From Arachis hypogaea (lineage: Eukaryota > Streptophyta > Magnoliopsida > Fabales > Fabaceae), in the NCBI RefSeq assembly GCF_003086295.3, contig NC_092044.1, positions 1,431,001-1,495,000 on the forward strand: a stretch of DNA of 64,000 bases, given 5' to 3'. The position numbers were made by a program, and so were the translations under genes. Below the pieces are notes generated by a model that saw only the letters and a list, made by a program, of their open reading frames with translations, did not search any database and was not told the DNA's origin. This document shows, piece after piece, positions 23,648 through 34,503 of the stretch (position 1 is its first letter; every line of letters starts with the position of its first letter).

Positions 23648-24798
23648 GTATGGATCTGTATTGATGGAGAAGGAGCTTTCTAGCTTTAAATCAGTTATTA
23701 AGTCATTCATGGTTTTAATCATAACCGCGCTGGCCATGGGGGAGACATTGGCAATGGCGCCGGACATGCTGAAAGGAAATCAAATGGCTGCATCAGTTTT
23801 TGAAGTGATGGATAGAAGAACAAGTACAAGAAATGATGTTGGAGAAGTGTTGCTTGCAGTTGAAGGAACAATTGAGCTAAAAAATATCCATTTTCGCTAC
23901 CCTTCAAGGCCTGATGTGGTTATTTTTAATGATTGCAATCTTAGAGTTCCTTCAGGGAAGACTGTGTCCTTCCCAAGGACACAGTGGAAGAGTAATGATT
24001 GATGGTAAGATTTTGAACAAACCTTAAATCTTAAATCTTCAATGTGCATGGAGTACCAATGTAGTAGTCTTAGACTAAATTCTTAAAGTGAGATAGTGAA
24101 TTCTTTAAATTGGTACATATCATGAATCTCAGGACCTCTATATGGATTCAGTCAGTAGTCCTGGTTATCATAAATGTGAAAACATTCTTCTAAGTTCTAA
24201 CAATGATATCATTCATTAAATTCTTGCAGGAAAAGACATCAAGAATCTAAACCTAAAATCTGTTAGGAAACACATTGGTTTTGTGCAACAAGAACCAGTT
24301 CTTTTCGCAACATCAATTTATGATAATATTCTTTATGGGAAGGAAGGAGCATCTGATTCAGAAATAGTTGAAGCAGCTAAGCTTGCAAATGCTCATAGCT
24401 TTATCAATGGTTTTCCTGAGGGCTACTCCACCAAAGTAGGGGAAAGAGGAGTTCAACTTTCTGGTGGTCAGAAACAAAGGATAGCTATTGCCAGGGCAAT
24501 CTTGAAAAACCCTGCAATCTTGTTGCTCGATGAGGCCACTAGCGCGCTTGACGCAGAGTCAGAGCGCGTGATACAACAAGCACTAGAAAAATTGATGCAG
24601 AATAGAACAACAGTTATGGTTGCTCATAGGCTATCCACAATAAGAAATGCATATCAAATCTCAGTTGTAAATGATGGAAAGATTGTTGAGCAAGGAACTC
24701 ATTCAAGTCTAATAGAGAACAAGAGTGGAGCATATTATAAATTAGTTAGTCTTCAGCAGCAGAATGTACATGAAAACTGTATTTCTATGTTAATTTGA
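23648..24798 (+). pseudogene. 3' fragment of an ABCB (P-glycoprotein) transporter gene with Walker A deleted
   Basis: Two exons remain, 23648-24004 and 24230-24798, with intact splice sites (TTTGTAG before 23648, GTAAG after 24004, TTGCAG before 24230). Exon a encodes the last membrane-domain helices ([20 protein letters not shown]), the linker, and the start of the second nucleotide-binding domain ([15 protein letters not shown]), ending at PSGKTVS. The segment that should hold Walker A (GxxGxGKS/T) and following residues is missing, and the reading frame shifts by one and stops at 24000-24002. Exon b still has the Q-loop ([11 protein letters not shown]), signature ([14 protein letters not shown]), Walker B ([12 protein letters not shown]) and H-loop (VAHRLSTI). 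There is no upstream gene body. It resembles the end of ABCB2/ABCB10-type proteins. A functional transporter is not possible; transcription is unknown. Confidence 0.88.
23964..23982. repeat. Perfect 8-bp inverted repeat at the Walker A deletion junction
   Basis: GTGTCCTT, a CCC spacer, then AAGGACAC. It sits exactly where the ABCB reading frame jumps from the pre-Walker A residues to the post-Walker A region (GRVMIDG). Confidence 0.85.
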
Positions 24799-25045
24799 TA
24801 CACTTTGGATTTATAGAAAACTGTATTTCTGGTAGTAATAAACAAGTTGTTATTACAATCACATTCAAGAGACCTATTAGTATTACACAAATGAAACAGT
24901 AAAATGGCAAATCAATTTTTTTTTTCTTTCTTCTGCCTTTTCTTTCCCATCTATCTATAAAATAAATATTTTCCATCACTTATTCATCAAGAATCACTCA
25001 TAAAGTATAGGAGGTTTGGTTAACACCAAAGAAAACTCAATCTAT
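24799..25045. other. Short convergent intergenic region
   Basis: About 250 AT-rich bases separate the ABCB fragment stop from the stop codon of the minus-strand gene; they would hold both 3' UTRs. Confidence 0.6.
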
Positions 25046-28000
25046 TCAAAGTTTCACTGCTTTCTTGAGTGTCTTGAAGGGCGAACCAAAGAATTTGTTT
25101 CCAACAACACTGTGTCTGCCATCCTCAATATCATTTCCTGTTGCAGGCTTCTTCCTAAAGCTTTCTAGACCTTTTCTCATCCCCAGAAACAAAGATGGTG
25201 ATGATGGTATTCGCCTCAAGATCCGTGCACTCTCTGATCTAACAAGCGTTGCTTGCTTCTCCTTCTTTTCCACCCCTTTAAACCTTGTACTACCATTTAT
25301 CTTTTCCTTGCTTGCTTCATTTTCTATTCTATCTTCTTCAGCCAGTTGCATCTGCTTCTCTTTAATATCACTGTCTGAAACTTTCAAGGTATGCTCATTC
25401 TCATTTGTTTCTTGTGGATCCATGCCTTCTAGAAGCATTTCAAGCCACTTTTCCACATTCCCTTTGCCACGTCTCTTTCTATTTTCTTCACTTTCACTTA
25501 TTTCTAGCCTCTCAAGTTTCCTTTCAATGGAGTTGTCTTCCTCCAATGCAACAAGTGATCTTTCTTGCTCCTCAAGTTTCTCTTCTGTCATGTTCTTATC
25601 TGCTGATGTTTTTTGCTCTTTCTCATGTTCTTCTTTCTCTTGTTCTTCTTCTTTTGCAAGGAAACCATCTTCGCATCCTCTTTGTTCTTCATCCAAAAGA
25701 ATCCTTAGCTCTTTGTGCAAATGGTTTCTTGGCTTGCTTCCATGCAAATACAGAACAGGTTTTCCATCATCTTCCTTATCCTCGAAAGCGGAAGCGTCTA
25801 TTCTTGTTCTCTTTCTTCCTTGCTCCCATTCATGCCTAATCTCATTATCTAGTTCATCTCTTTGTTTGAACTTCTTGTGAAGCTCTTTCTCTGCAGCATC
25901 ACAAATTTCCTTCTGCGCTTCAAGTCTAGCCATCAATGCATTACTTGCAGCCTGGTTCAATCTAATCTGTTCCTTATACATGACAGTCCTTCATGACAAA
26001 AACAAGTGCAAACATTTCTCTCAGTTTACATATGTGCCTATAGTTTAAAAAGTTTTCAATTAAGTTCCTATACTGGATGAAAAATCGCTATTTTTTTCTA
26101 AAAAGTTTTATACTGTATAGTAATTTGATTAAAAAGTTTAAAAACTAATGAAAATGATTGATTTTCTCCCCTTAGTTTTGGTAATCTTACTGGTGCATTG
26201 TGTCTCTAATCATCTTCTCCAGCATGGTCCTGTAAGAGCACTGAGCCTCTGCTAGCCTCCGGCACTTCTCTGCCTTTCGCCGACATTTTATCAGCTCTAT
26301 TTCTAGGTCCTGAACTATGAGCTTTTCTTCTTCATTCATGAGCTTCATTTCTTTCACTTCATTATCTAGCTTCTGTATCTCTGCTTGAAATCTTGCACTT
26401 TCTTCTCTTTGCTTTAGGGAATCTCTAGCCATGACAATGGCATGATAGGGATTTTTACCCAACTGTGGATCTTCATTTTCCTTCAAAATATTTCCCTTGC
26501 TTTTTCTTGAAGCTACTGCAAAAGATCAATGGTTTTGCAAATATAAGCTGGTCAGATTTAACTTCAATCTGCACAAAACTCAACTCAAGATACTCCCTCC
26601 ATCCAATATTAACTGTCACATTAAGATTGATGTCACATTTACCAATAGCAGCAGACATTGGCTTTGGATTCCTATTGTAAGATTCTGTTCGTGATTCCCT
26701 TCGAGATTCTACAATTGCAGCCGGAGCTAGGCCAATTTCCTCTTTCAATGCAAAGAAATGTTGGGGAAAAGAATGAGAATCCACAATTTGTGAACCATTC
26801 AACTCATGATCTTCTCCTTCACAGAACAGAAATGAAAAGCCTCTATGCCTGTTTTGTTTTCAATTTGCACTATAAAAATCAGCAACCATTCCAATCCACT
26901 TTGATCTTTGATGGAAAATGAGAATTTAATTTCAAAAAAAAGCAAAAGAAAAAAGAATCAACAACCTGAAGTCTGAATTTGAAGAAGTGAAAATAGACAA
27001 GAACTGGTTTACAGATACACCTAGTTGGAATTCCCACCATGGGATTAAGAACTCCAGCTTGTTTTTCTTCTTCTTACAAGCTTGCTTCTGCATGATCCTC
27101 AGATTGCTTACAACAGTTAATCCCCCTCCTAAGTGTTTCAATCCAGAAAAGAGAAATTAAATTGTTCTTGTGATAAACCTATAATATTCAAATTAGGTGC
27201 ATCTACACAAAATTATAAACTTCTGAAACTAGTACTTTGTAAAGATCCCCAAAGCAGAAATTCTCAGAAGTAAAAGTAGAATCAGTTAATCTAGAAAAAC
27301 TAAATAACCTTAAAATAGTAGAGGGAAAAACATAAACACATATTTAGAATAATAAATTAAGATAATTCAAAACTTAAACACCCTTAGAAGGGTTTTATTG
27401 GTACTTGTTTTGAGAGATATATTACTTGAACAAGGAAACCAGTGATCAATGTCCCAAGCCAGTGGAGAGGTTGAATCTGCATGATAATACACGACATTGC
27501 CATAGGCATCGATTCGAATCACAGCAGGGTCGAAACCAGCATTCCTAGAATTTAATTAATTCACAAAAACACACCAGAACCAGATTTATTTTCTCCCTTG
27601 TCTTATAAAAAATTCTAAAGCAAAATTGTTCATACTATAAATTGAAGTTCCTAATCCTACCCAAGATGGCTGAGCTGCTTCCACAAGAGACTGGCAAAGA
27701 TCTTAGGCTTTGTAGTTGGCTTCGCCTTTGGATCGATAATCGCAAACATCTTATCCAAATCCCTTGCTCTCTCAGCCTAAAAATAACCTCAGAAAACAAG
27801 ATTATTAGAAATATGATTGAATCAATTAGGCAATTAGATATTACTTACCAATTGGTTATCTCATATGCTTATATAAGGCTTGCAATCACTTCTAATTGTT
27901 AATTGGTTTTCTCTGATTACCATGGATCTCAACTCTCAAGTTTCCTCAACAAAAAACAAAGAATTTCAAGATACATAACATAGCTGAACTCAACTAACAA

Positions 28001-28288
28001 CACCCTCAAAAAAACAAAAAAAGTTAACTACATAAGCATGACCCAGAATTCAAATTCCTATAAAAGTTATAGATCTTTACAATAAATCCAATAAAAATGA
28101 TGAAGGGTATGGATCCATTCGCTTACCTCATGTTCCTTCAAAGCATAAGGTAAGAAAGTGAAGGGAGGGCCATGGCTGAAAGGACTTAAATCCTTATTGC
28201 GGCAGAGCTTTGCATAGGCTTTTGGGTACCCAAGATTCTCACTAACAACCATTTCTTCTTTGGTGAATCCATAATCTTCCTCTGCCAT
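25046..28288 (-). CDS. Protein with an HNH-endonuclease-like motif followed by a long charged coiled coil, seven exons
   Basis: Not an experimentally characterised family that I can name; legume annotations may call it trichohyalin-like. Exons in transcript order are 28288-28127, 27776-27661, 27544-27426, 27128-26966, 26848-26643, 26515-26191 and 25988-25046. All junctions are GT-AG, the phases agree, and the product is 677 residues. Residues ~93-160 read like an HNH (beta-beta-alpha-metal) motif: YGNVVYYHADS, then W-D-I-D126-H127-W-F-P-C-S-R-G-G, N141, and A-C150 followed by Lys residues and N155. That is the D-H...GG...N...C..K pattern of HNH nucleases. Residues ~285-420 are predicted helical and highly charged (EIQKLDNEVKEMKLMNEEEK; MHQ-x-VMYKEQIRLNQAASNAL). 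Glu/Lys-rich sequence follows, then a basic tail with SPSLF and GSPFKTLKKAVKL. The role is unknown. A nucleic-acid-binding or structural protein with a degenerate nuclease fold is possible. The model is mine, from eye-read splice sites. Confidence 0.85.
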
Positions 28289-29002
28289 TTGGGGTTTCTT
28301 ATGATGATGAAGTTATGGTGTAAGATGCAGGGGAATGAAACAGAGGAGACTCTGTTTTTGTTTATTCATAGGAGCTTTCTAACGGTCGAATTGATTTCAT
28401 TTTCACTTATTGGTTTGGTTGGTGTAAAGTTCAATTGGTTTTAATTTTTGGAGATTTCAAATTTTAAACCAATATAATATAGTATAATAAGAGTAATTAA
28501 TAAGTTTAATTACACTTTTGAATCACAACCATACAATCAATTTTTTCCTTTAGTTTTTTTTTATTTTACAAAAATAATATTCTAAATCGTTGTTTACATT
28601 TAAATTTGTTTGTTTTGAATAATTATTTAAATAATAAATATTAAAAATAATTAATTTTTATTGACAATTTTGAGAAAAATGATCTAATATGATAGTAAAT
28701 AAAATCAATAGTTTTATAACTGACATTTAAAATTATCAAAGGTGATTAATTACTTAAAAGACCACGTGATTTTTTCTTTTTTAATTTGAGTTATTCATGT
28801 AAAGTATAATGGCTTAGGTTTGTTTATCTTAACCTTAAATAAACTCTCTTCTCTTAATGAATGTCTCCTATTTTTTATTTCAATATTTTTTTATAATTAA
28901 AATATCAAAAATATTAGAGAGAAAAAAATAGTGCAAACTTATCTTATTTAGTATTTATTAATTATCATTATAATTAATAAATACTAAATAAAATAAATTT
29001 TA
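28289..29002. other. Presumed promoter side of the minus-strand gene and AT-rich DNA
   Basis: The first ~100 bases upstream of the ATG are the likely 5' UTR. The rest is AT-rich without coding signals, apart from a fold-back repeat at 28944-28991. Confidence 0.55.
28944..28991. repeat. Perfect AT-rich palindrome, 22-bp arms
   Basis: Left arm TTATTTAGTATTTATTAATTAT (28944-28965), loop of 4 bases, right arm exactly complementary (28970-28991). A diverged copy is at 6941-6989. Confidence 0.85.
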
Positions 29003-29277
29003 TCTGTTTTAATTAGGTTTTTATACTTTTTTTTCTTTTAATTAAATCTTTGCACCAATTTTTTTTTTAAAATTGGGTTCTTACACTTTTTTTTTTTATT
29101 TGGGTTCCTACACCAAATTTTTTTTAGTTTGGTCTCTATACAATTAAGCCAATTATTGTCAAGAGGGACTTAATTGAAAAAAAATTTTGGTTCAGGGACC
29201 CAATTAAAAGAAAAAAAAGTATAAGGATCTAATTGAAAATTTTGCAAAACTATAAAAACTAACAGAGTAATTAAACC
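29003..29277. mobile_element. MITE family C copy, left end truncated
   Basis: Fold-back with GGGTTCTTACAC and GGACCCAATTAAAAG facing each other, and right end GAGTAATTAAACC. It matches the intact copies at 30532-30875 and 42857-43165, but the expected left terminus GGTTTAATTACTCTGTTGG is missing. Confidence 0.65.
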
Positions 29278-29990
29278 TTAAAAAAATAAAAAAAATAGAA
29301 AATGATAAAAAACAACTGCAATCCAAAAACAAAAACAGAACAAAAATAAGAACAAAAATTAGAGAAGGTGGTTGCAGTAGCAGCAGCGACGTAGGGAGGG
29401 GAGCAGCTCGGCGGCGACCTCCTTCAGCCTCGACAAAAACCACTGCAGAATTTGTGATGAATTTAAAAATTAAAGATTGTGATGAATAAGAACAAGAATT
29501 AGGAACTTGAATCTTAACTTACCTGTGATGGCAGTGATGGTGGAGTTGCGTGGTGGTGGTGGTGGTAGTGAATCTGAATAGCAGAGAGTAGGGAAGAGAG
29601 GGAAAGGGAGGCGCCGCAGTGATGCTAAAAATGCAAGGAACACGACGACGACCACCACCACCAGCACCTCTCCAACAACGACGAAGAACAAGGGGCTAAG
29701 GTGAGGACCAGGTGCGGTGAGGTAAGGTGAGGCGAGGGCGAGGCGCGGTGAAGCAAGGGCGAGGCGAGGTGAGGGCGAGGGCAAGGGCAAGAGAGTCCGC
29801 GACAGGGACGGCGACGACAAGACTTTTTTCTCTTTTCTTTTCTTTCTGAGTCTCTGCTTCTCTCTCTTGTGATATACTGAAAGATAAAATTATTTAAAGA
29901 ACGATTTTAATATTAAATAAAACGTTGGAAACGATTTTAAATAAAAAATAAGATTATGAACAATTTTAATTTTGATCCTATAGTTTAGGG
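29278..29990. other. GC-rich simple-sequence island between MITEs
   Basis: From ~29360 to 29820 the composition turns GC-rich, with repeats such as GAGGCGAGGTGAGGGCGAGG and short runs of GACGACGAC. The open frames across it give Pro/Ser/Leu low-complexity protein and are not credible genes. Composition resembles the first 120 bases of the window, so both may derive from one repeat class. It stands out sharply from its AT-rich surroundings. Confidence 0.5.
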
Positions 29991-30021
29991 ATCAAAATAA
30001 TAGTGATTCCTTTAAGGGAAA

Positions 30022-30179
30022 GTATGAGGAGCCAATGAAATATTTATACAATGTGTACAATGGAGGTTTATGAAGTATTAGAGATATAATTATTGGAAAA
30101 GTATGAGGAGCTAATGAAATATTTATACAATGTGTACAATGGAGGTTTATGAAGTATTAGAGATATAATTATTAGTGTT
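30022..30179. repeat. Tandem duplication, 79-bp unit, two copies
   Basis: The unit starts GTATGAGGAG(C/C)AATGAAA at 30022 and again at 30101, with only one or two differences, and includes TACAATGTGTACAATGGAGG. The near-identity suggests a recent tandem duplication. Confidence 0.9.
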
Positions 30180-30531
30180 ATATTTTTTCATCAGTTGAAT
30201 CTTTTGGGATGAGTGGTATCATGCATGGTGATACCTTTAAGTGTAACGACTACATGGGGTAGTTGTTGTCATGTGAGTGTAACGAGCAAATGGGATGCAA
30301 AGGTTGGCGACCCACATCAACGACTATTTGGTAACAATAATGCTACTATAGTTTTAAATATGTTCAATTTATTAGGAGTTAGGACCGACATTAACTTTAA
30401 GAAGCTAATCACATTTGGAAAAAAAAAATTAACCTAGAGGGAAAAATGTTTTTTTTTTTTTTTTTCCTAGCGCCCTAAAGTTGGGACAAAAGATTGTAGT
30501 GGCCGTTTAATTCAAAGGATATTATAAAATA

Positions 30532-30875
30532 GGTTTAATTATTCTGTTGGTTTTTATAATTTTATTAAATTTTTAATTAAATTTTTATATTTTTTTAATT
30601 TATTTTTATATTATTTTTAATTTTATAATTACGTTTTTTTTATATTAAAAATGTTAAAATTAACAAAATATTTTTACTAAAATATATGCGGTCAAAGATT
30701 TAATTATAAATATTTTTAATTTGTAAAAAAATATTCAGTTAACTCTAATATTTTTTATATTAGAAATAACTTAATTACAAAATTAAAGTAATATAGGGAT
30801 CTAAATTAAAAAATATATAGAGAGACTTAATTAAAATTTTAGTAAAACTATAAGTATCAACAGAATAATTAAACC
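30532..30875. mobile_element. MITE family C copy with exact 9-bp target duplication
   Basis: 344 bp, ends GGTTTAATTATTCTGTTGG and the complement CAACAGAATAATTAAACC. Flanked by TATAAAATA at 30523-30531 and 30876-30884. The 9-bp duplication suggests a Mutator-type origin for this MITE family. Confidence 0.82.
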
Positions 30876-30957
30876 TATAAAATATAATAAAGAAAAGAGA
30901 AAGAAAGGTGATTCCGTGACTGTAATTGTAGTTGTTAAATCATAAAATAAAAAAATA

Positions 30958-31105
30958 TGAAGATTCACGTATAATTATTTTTATTAGAAGTTAATAATTA
31001 AAAATTATTAGATGATAAATTGATAATTTAGTTAAATTTATCGAATCATCTAATAATTTTTAAATATTAATTTCATATGAAGATAATTGCGTGAGAATTT
31101 TTACC
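30958..31105. mobile_element. Decayed MITE family B copy
   Basis: Facing arms ATTAGATGATAAATTGATAA and CGAATCATCTAATAA lie within outer arms resembling GAAGTTAATAATTA and TTAATTTCATATGAAG. The layout equals that of the copies at 21052 and 58044, with many substitutions. Confidence 0.55.
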
Positions 31106-32095
31106 AAAAAAAATAAAGAATAATGAGACAAAATTTATAAACACTAAAAATAATGCCAAATTATTTTAACAACAAAACTCTTATAATAATTTTGAATGTC
31201 TAGTATTTTTATTTAAAAAACAAAATAAAATTGATTCTTCCTTTTCTTTTTCTTTTGTATTTAATCGATTTTTGTTAAGAGATACTTTGAAGTTTGAACA
31301 TGTCAGTGGAAAAAAAAAATAGAACAGAACAAAAATGTTGTGTTTGTTTATATACATGAGACATTGAGATAATATAGAAACACAAAATTATATTTAGCAT
31401 ATGATATAAAAACAAAAATATTATATTGAGAGATATTAAATTAGTTATTTTGTGTTATTTTTGATAAAAAAATATAAAAATATTAACAATAAGTACAACT
31501 TATTTTTTACATTTTTTTTGTTATTCTCATAAATTTTTTATCATTTTTTTTACTATATTTTTTTCGAATTTTTTATATAAAAAAATAAAAATAAATTAAA
31601 TTTTTATAATTTGTTTTAATTTATCATCGAATAAAATATAAGAACATTAATTTTTTTTTATTTTCAATATCTTATTATATATATTTTTTTTTAATCAAAT
31701 GGCAACCTAAAAAGATCTTTTTAGCAAAAAATACACCCCCAAAACATAACCCAAATTGCAAGTGTTATTCCTCCAAGGGAATGAGTGTAATTGTCAATCT
31801 TTCTTTTTTTGGAGATTCATATAATCTTATCTATCTAATATCTATAACTATATACGTGTATGCTTGAAAAACCAAACTCAGAAACTGCTTAGACTATTAC
31901 AGTATATAACAAATTTGGATGAAGTACTACGTATCAATATTAGTGTATATATAGTTATAGTTATTAATATATTATGGTTATATTTTGAGCCTTTGAGAGC
32001 TTGCATTTCAAAAAGAAGCTACCAAAAGGAGAAATAGAAAACCCCAATCATATATAGTAAGAATATTTGCACACAGTCATGGTGAGTAGTAGGAT

Positions 32096-32597
32096 GTAAG
32101 AATATTTATGGATCGGATGATATCAGATTTAATTAGACTCAGATTCAATTTTAAAGGATATTAGATCTATTTTAATTCGATCCGAAAGTGATTTGAAATA
32201 ACTCGGATTAAATTGAGTCAATTCGATGTAAAATTATTATATATAAAATTATAAATTTTATATATTAAATTAATAAAATTTTACTTTTAAAAATTAAGTT
32301 TAACAAATGTTACATCATATCATATTTATATAAAAATAAATTATTTAAAAAACTAATATCATATAATATAAAAATATTAATTAAAATATAAAAATATAAT
32401 ATAATATTACTAATTTAATTCTAAAATATTTTTTTATTATAAAAAACAAACTATTTTAAATCGAGTCAGATGATTCCAAATATAATTCAAACTCAATTTA
32501 AAAATAGTCCAAACAGAATTAATAAACTCGAATCCTACAAAAATATGTTTTGAGTCAGACAATAATTCGAACCGGGTCGAACCTTAAATATTTTTAG
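32096..32597. mobile_element. Long fold-back element, about 500 bp
   Basis: The left end AATATTTATGGATCGGATGA and the complement of the right end (AATATTTAAGGTTCGACCCG) are similar, and both sides carry GACTCAGATTCAA/TTGAGTTTGAAT-like inner repeats. The middle is plain AT-rich DNA. No target duplication identified; no coding capacity. Confidence 0.5.
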
Positions 32598-33179
32598 AGA
32601 ACAGTGATATTATTATTGATTTTTTTCTTTAGACTAAAGATTGATTTTTGCTTTCTGGTTTTCTTTTTTAGAAGAAAGATATTATATGTTTTTAAAATTC
32701 TTATTGTTGCCATCATATTCTGTTTTACTTGTCACCACAAAAAATATTCTGTTTTAGTCGATGTGAAATATTTCTGCCTAAGAAAAATTCCAAATCATTA
32801 TTCGACCTTTCACTCAATCAGAATTTTTTTTTCTGAAATACACTTTCAACATACCCAAAGGACATATAAAATATCAACAACAAAAAAGGAACATATAAAA
32901 ATTATTCTTTATATTTGTTACGTACTATAATTATGATGCCATAACATAAATGCCGAAATAGTTGAGCACATCTCAAAATAAAATAACACCATAAAAAACT
33001 AAAGATAAAAATTAAACTCAATTATTATCAATGGGGCCACTTCATATATTCCTCCATTTGCAAGAAAGATTCATGTGGGATCATGATATAATGGGTTCAA
33101 TATGATTATGCAAAGATTTCTTTTTATAAAATATATTTTTTATCTTCAATATTTTTAAAATTTTTAAAATTAATTTTAA

Positions 33180-34494
33180 GGACAAATCACTTAAATAAAA
33201 CATTTGAATTTTAAGTTTATCGAAATACTATTTTTGTATATTGCATACAAAAATATAAATTTTCACAAAATTATATAAATCGCGAAAGGGGTCCATGAAT
33301 TCTAAATGAACATAAACCACTGTACTCCTCTAACGGTTTATATTGAAACGCGAAATGACCAAAAATCGTAGTAGAGGTAGTGCGGTTTCTGTATAAATAG
33401 CAAATATATATAAACTGTGACAGGAGTCCAGCGGTTTATGCTTATACTAAATTCGCCTATATATATTAACCAAGAGGGAGTAGTGTGACGGTAGAGAATC
33501 ATTTTCACACCTTCACAAATGGATAGTGATGAGAGTTTTTTGGTTCTAGTCCACTGCTCTAGTAAAAAAAAAAAAAAGCAAAAGGCACGGTGTTAAGTTC
33601 ACTGATAAAAAACCGGTGAGTGTTTTTATCCGTTCCAACAAATACTTTGTCAAAGCTAAAGACGAGCATATTGCAAAAGGCAGGATTGTGTGGGGCCAAG
33701 TGGGTGAAGAAGGTGTTCTACAAGATTCGGAATGCGGTTGTGTCAACTGGTGTGCAGTATGAAACATTTGTGATAGGGTCGGACGAAGACATGCAGGTTT
33801 TGTTTCATTGTCGGCGCAGTTTTCCGGAAGTGAGAATACACGAGTTGTATGCCAAGTTGGAAGATGGTGTCGACAGTTCCGGGGCATCAACGCCGAATCC
33901 TCAGTCGATGACGGTGGGGTGCTTCTACTTCGATGCCTGTCTTTGCACCTGATTGTCTGTTGGCTGAACTCCATCTGTTCCAACAGGGTTAGCTAGGTCA
34001 CTTGGTTTGATTCCTGGTCTTTCAGGTGATGGTGAGCCGGATCATGTTGAAAATGCGATGCGAGAGGATGATTCGAATGATGAGTCAAATCACATATTGG
34101 AGGACACTGAGGAGGATACTCTTAGAAACCCACCAGCACGTCAGGGGCCATCCAGTTCTGGGTCCACCAACAACTGCCACATTTCTTGACGTTGAACTTG
34201 GAAGCAGTCAGCCAACAACCGGACATAGTAAAGCATAAATCACTGGACTTCTGTCGCAATTCATACATATTTGCTATTTACACAGAAACTGCGAGACTCC
34301 TACCATTGTTTCTGGCCATTTCGCATCTCAATGTAAAACGCGGAGGGATGTAGCGATTTACGTCCATTCAGAATCCATAAAACCCTTCTCGTGATTTACA
34401 TACTTTAGTGAAAAATTGCATTTCCATATGCAATATGCAAAAAATGTATTTCGATAAATTTAAAATCTAAATATTTTATTTTGATGATTTGTCG
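33180..34494. mobile_element. Mutator-like element with ~260-bp terminal inverted repeats and 9-bp target duplication
   Basis: 1315 bp. The flanking direct repeat TAATTTTAA is exact at 33171-33179 and 34495-34503. The ends run GGACAAATCA.. and, on the complement, CGACAAATCA.., and remain similar for ~260 bases. Shared blocks include TTTATCGAAATAC, TATTGCATA, GCGAAATG and TAAATAGCAAATAT. This is the structure of a Mutator-like element with long terminal repeats. Inside lies a decayed transposase N-terminal region; the catalytic part is absent, so the element is non-autonomous. Confidence 0.88.
33519..33950 (+). pseudogene. Decayed N-terminal region of a MULE transposase
   Basis: The frame starting at ATG 33519 meets a poly-A run near 33565 and then stops. 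Later codons continue in other frames, so at least two frameshifts are present. The best-preserved part (33640-33930) encodes SILQKAGLCGAKWVKKVFYK and FVIGSDEDMQVLFHCRRSFP. I remember this pattern from the N-terminus of MULE proteins in peanut and other legumes. The DDE catalytic core and SWIM zinc finger are not in this element. The segment is evidence of origin, not a gene. Confidence 0.65.
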
Positions 34495-34503
34495 TAATTT
34501 TAA

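Noticed and set aside
25065..25880. Long plus-strand open frame rich in Ser, Phe and Leu
   Set aside because: It is the antisense shadow of the Glu/Lys-rich coiled-coil exon; GAA/AAG codons read backwards as TTC/CTT.
29470..29820. Minus-strand Pro/Ser/Leu-rich open frame
   Set aside because: Low-complexity translation of a GC-rich repeat; no start context, homology or splice evidence.
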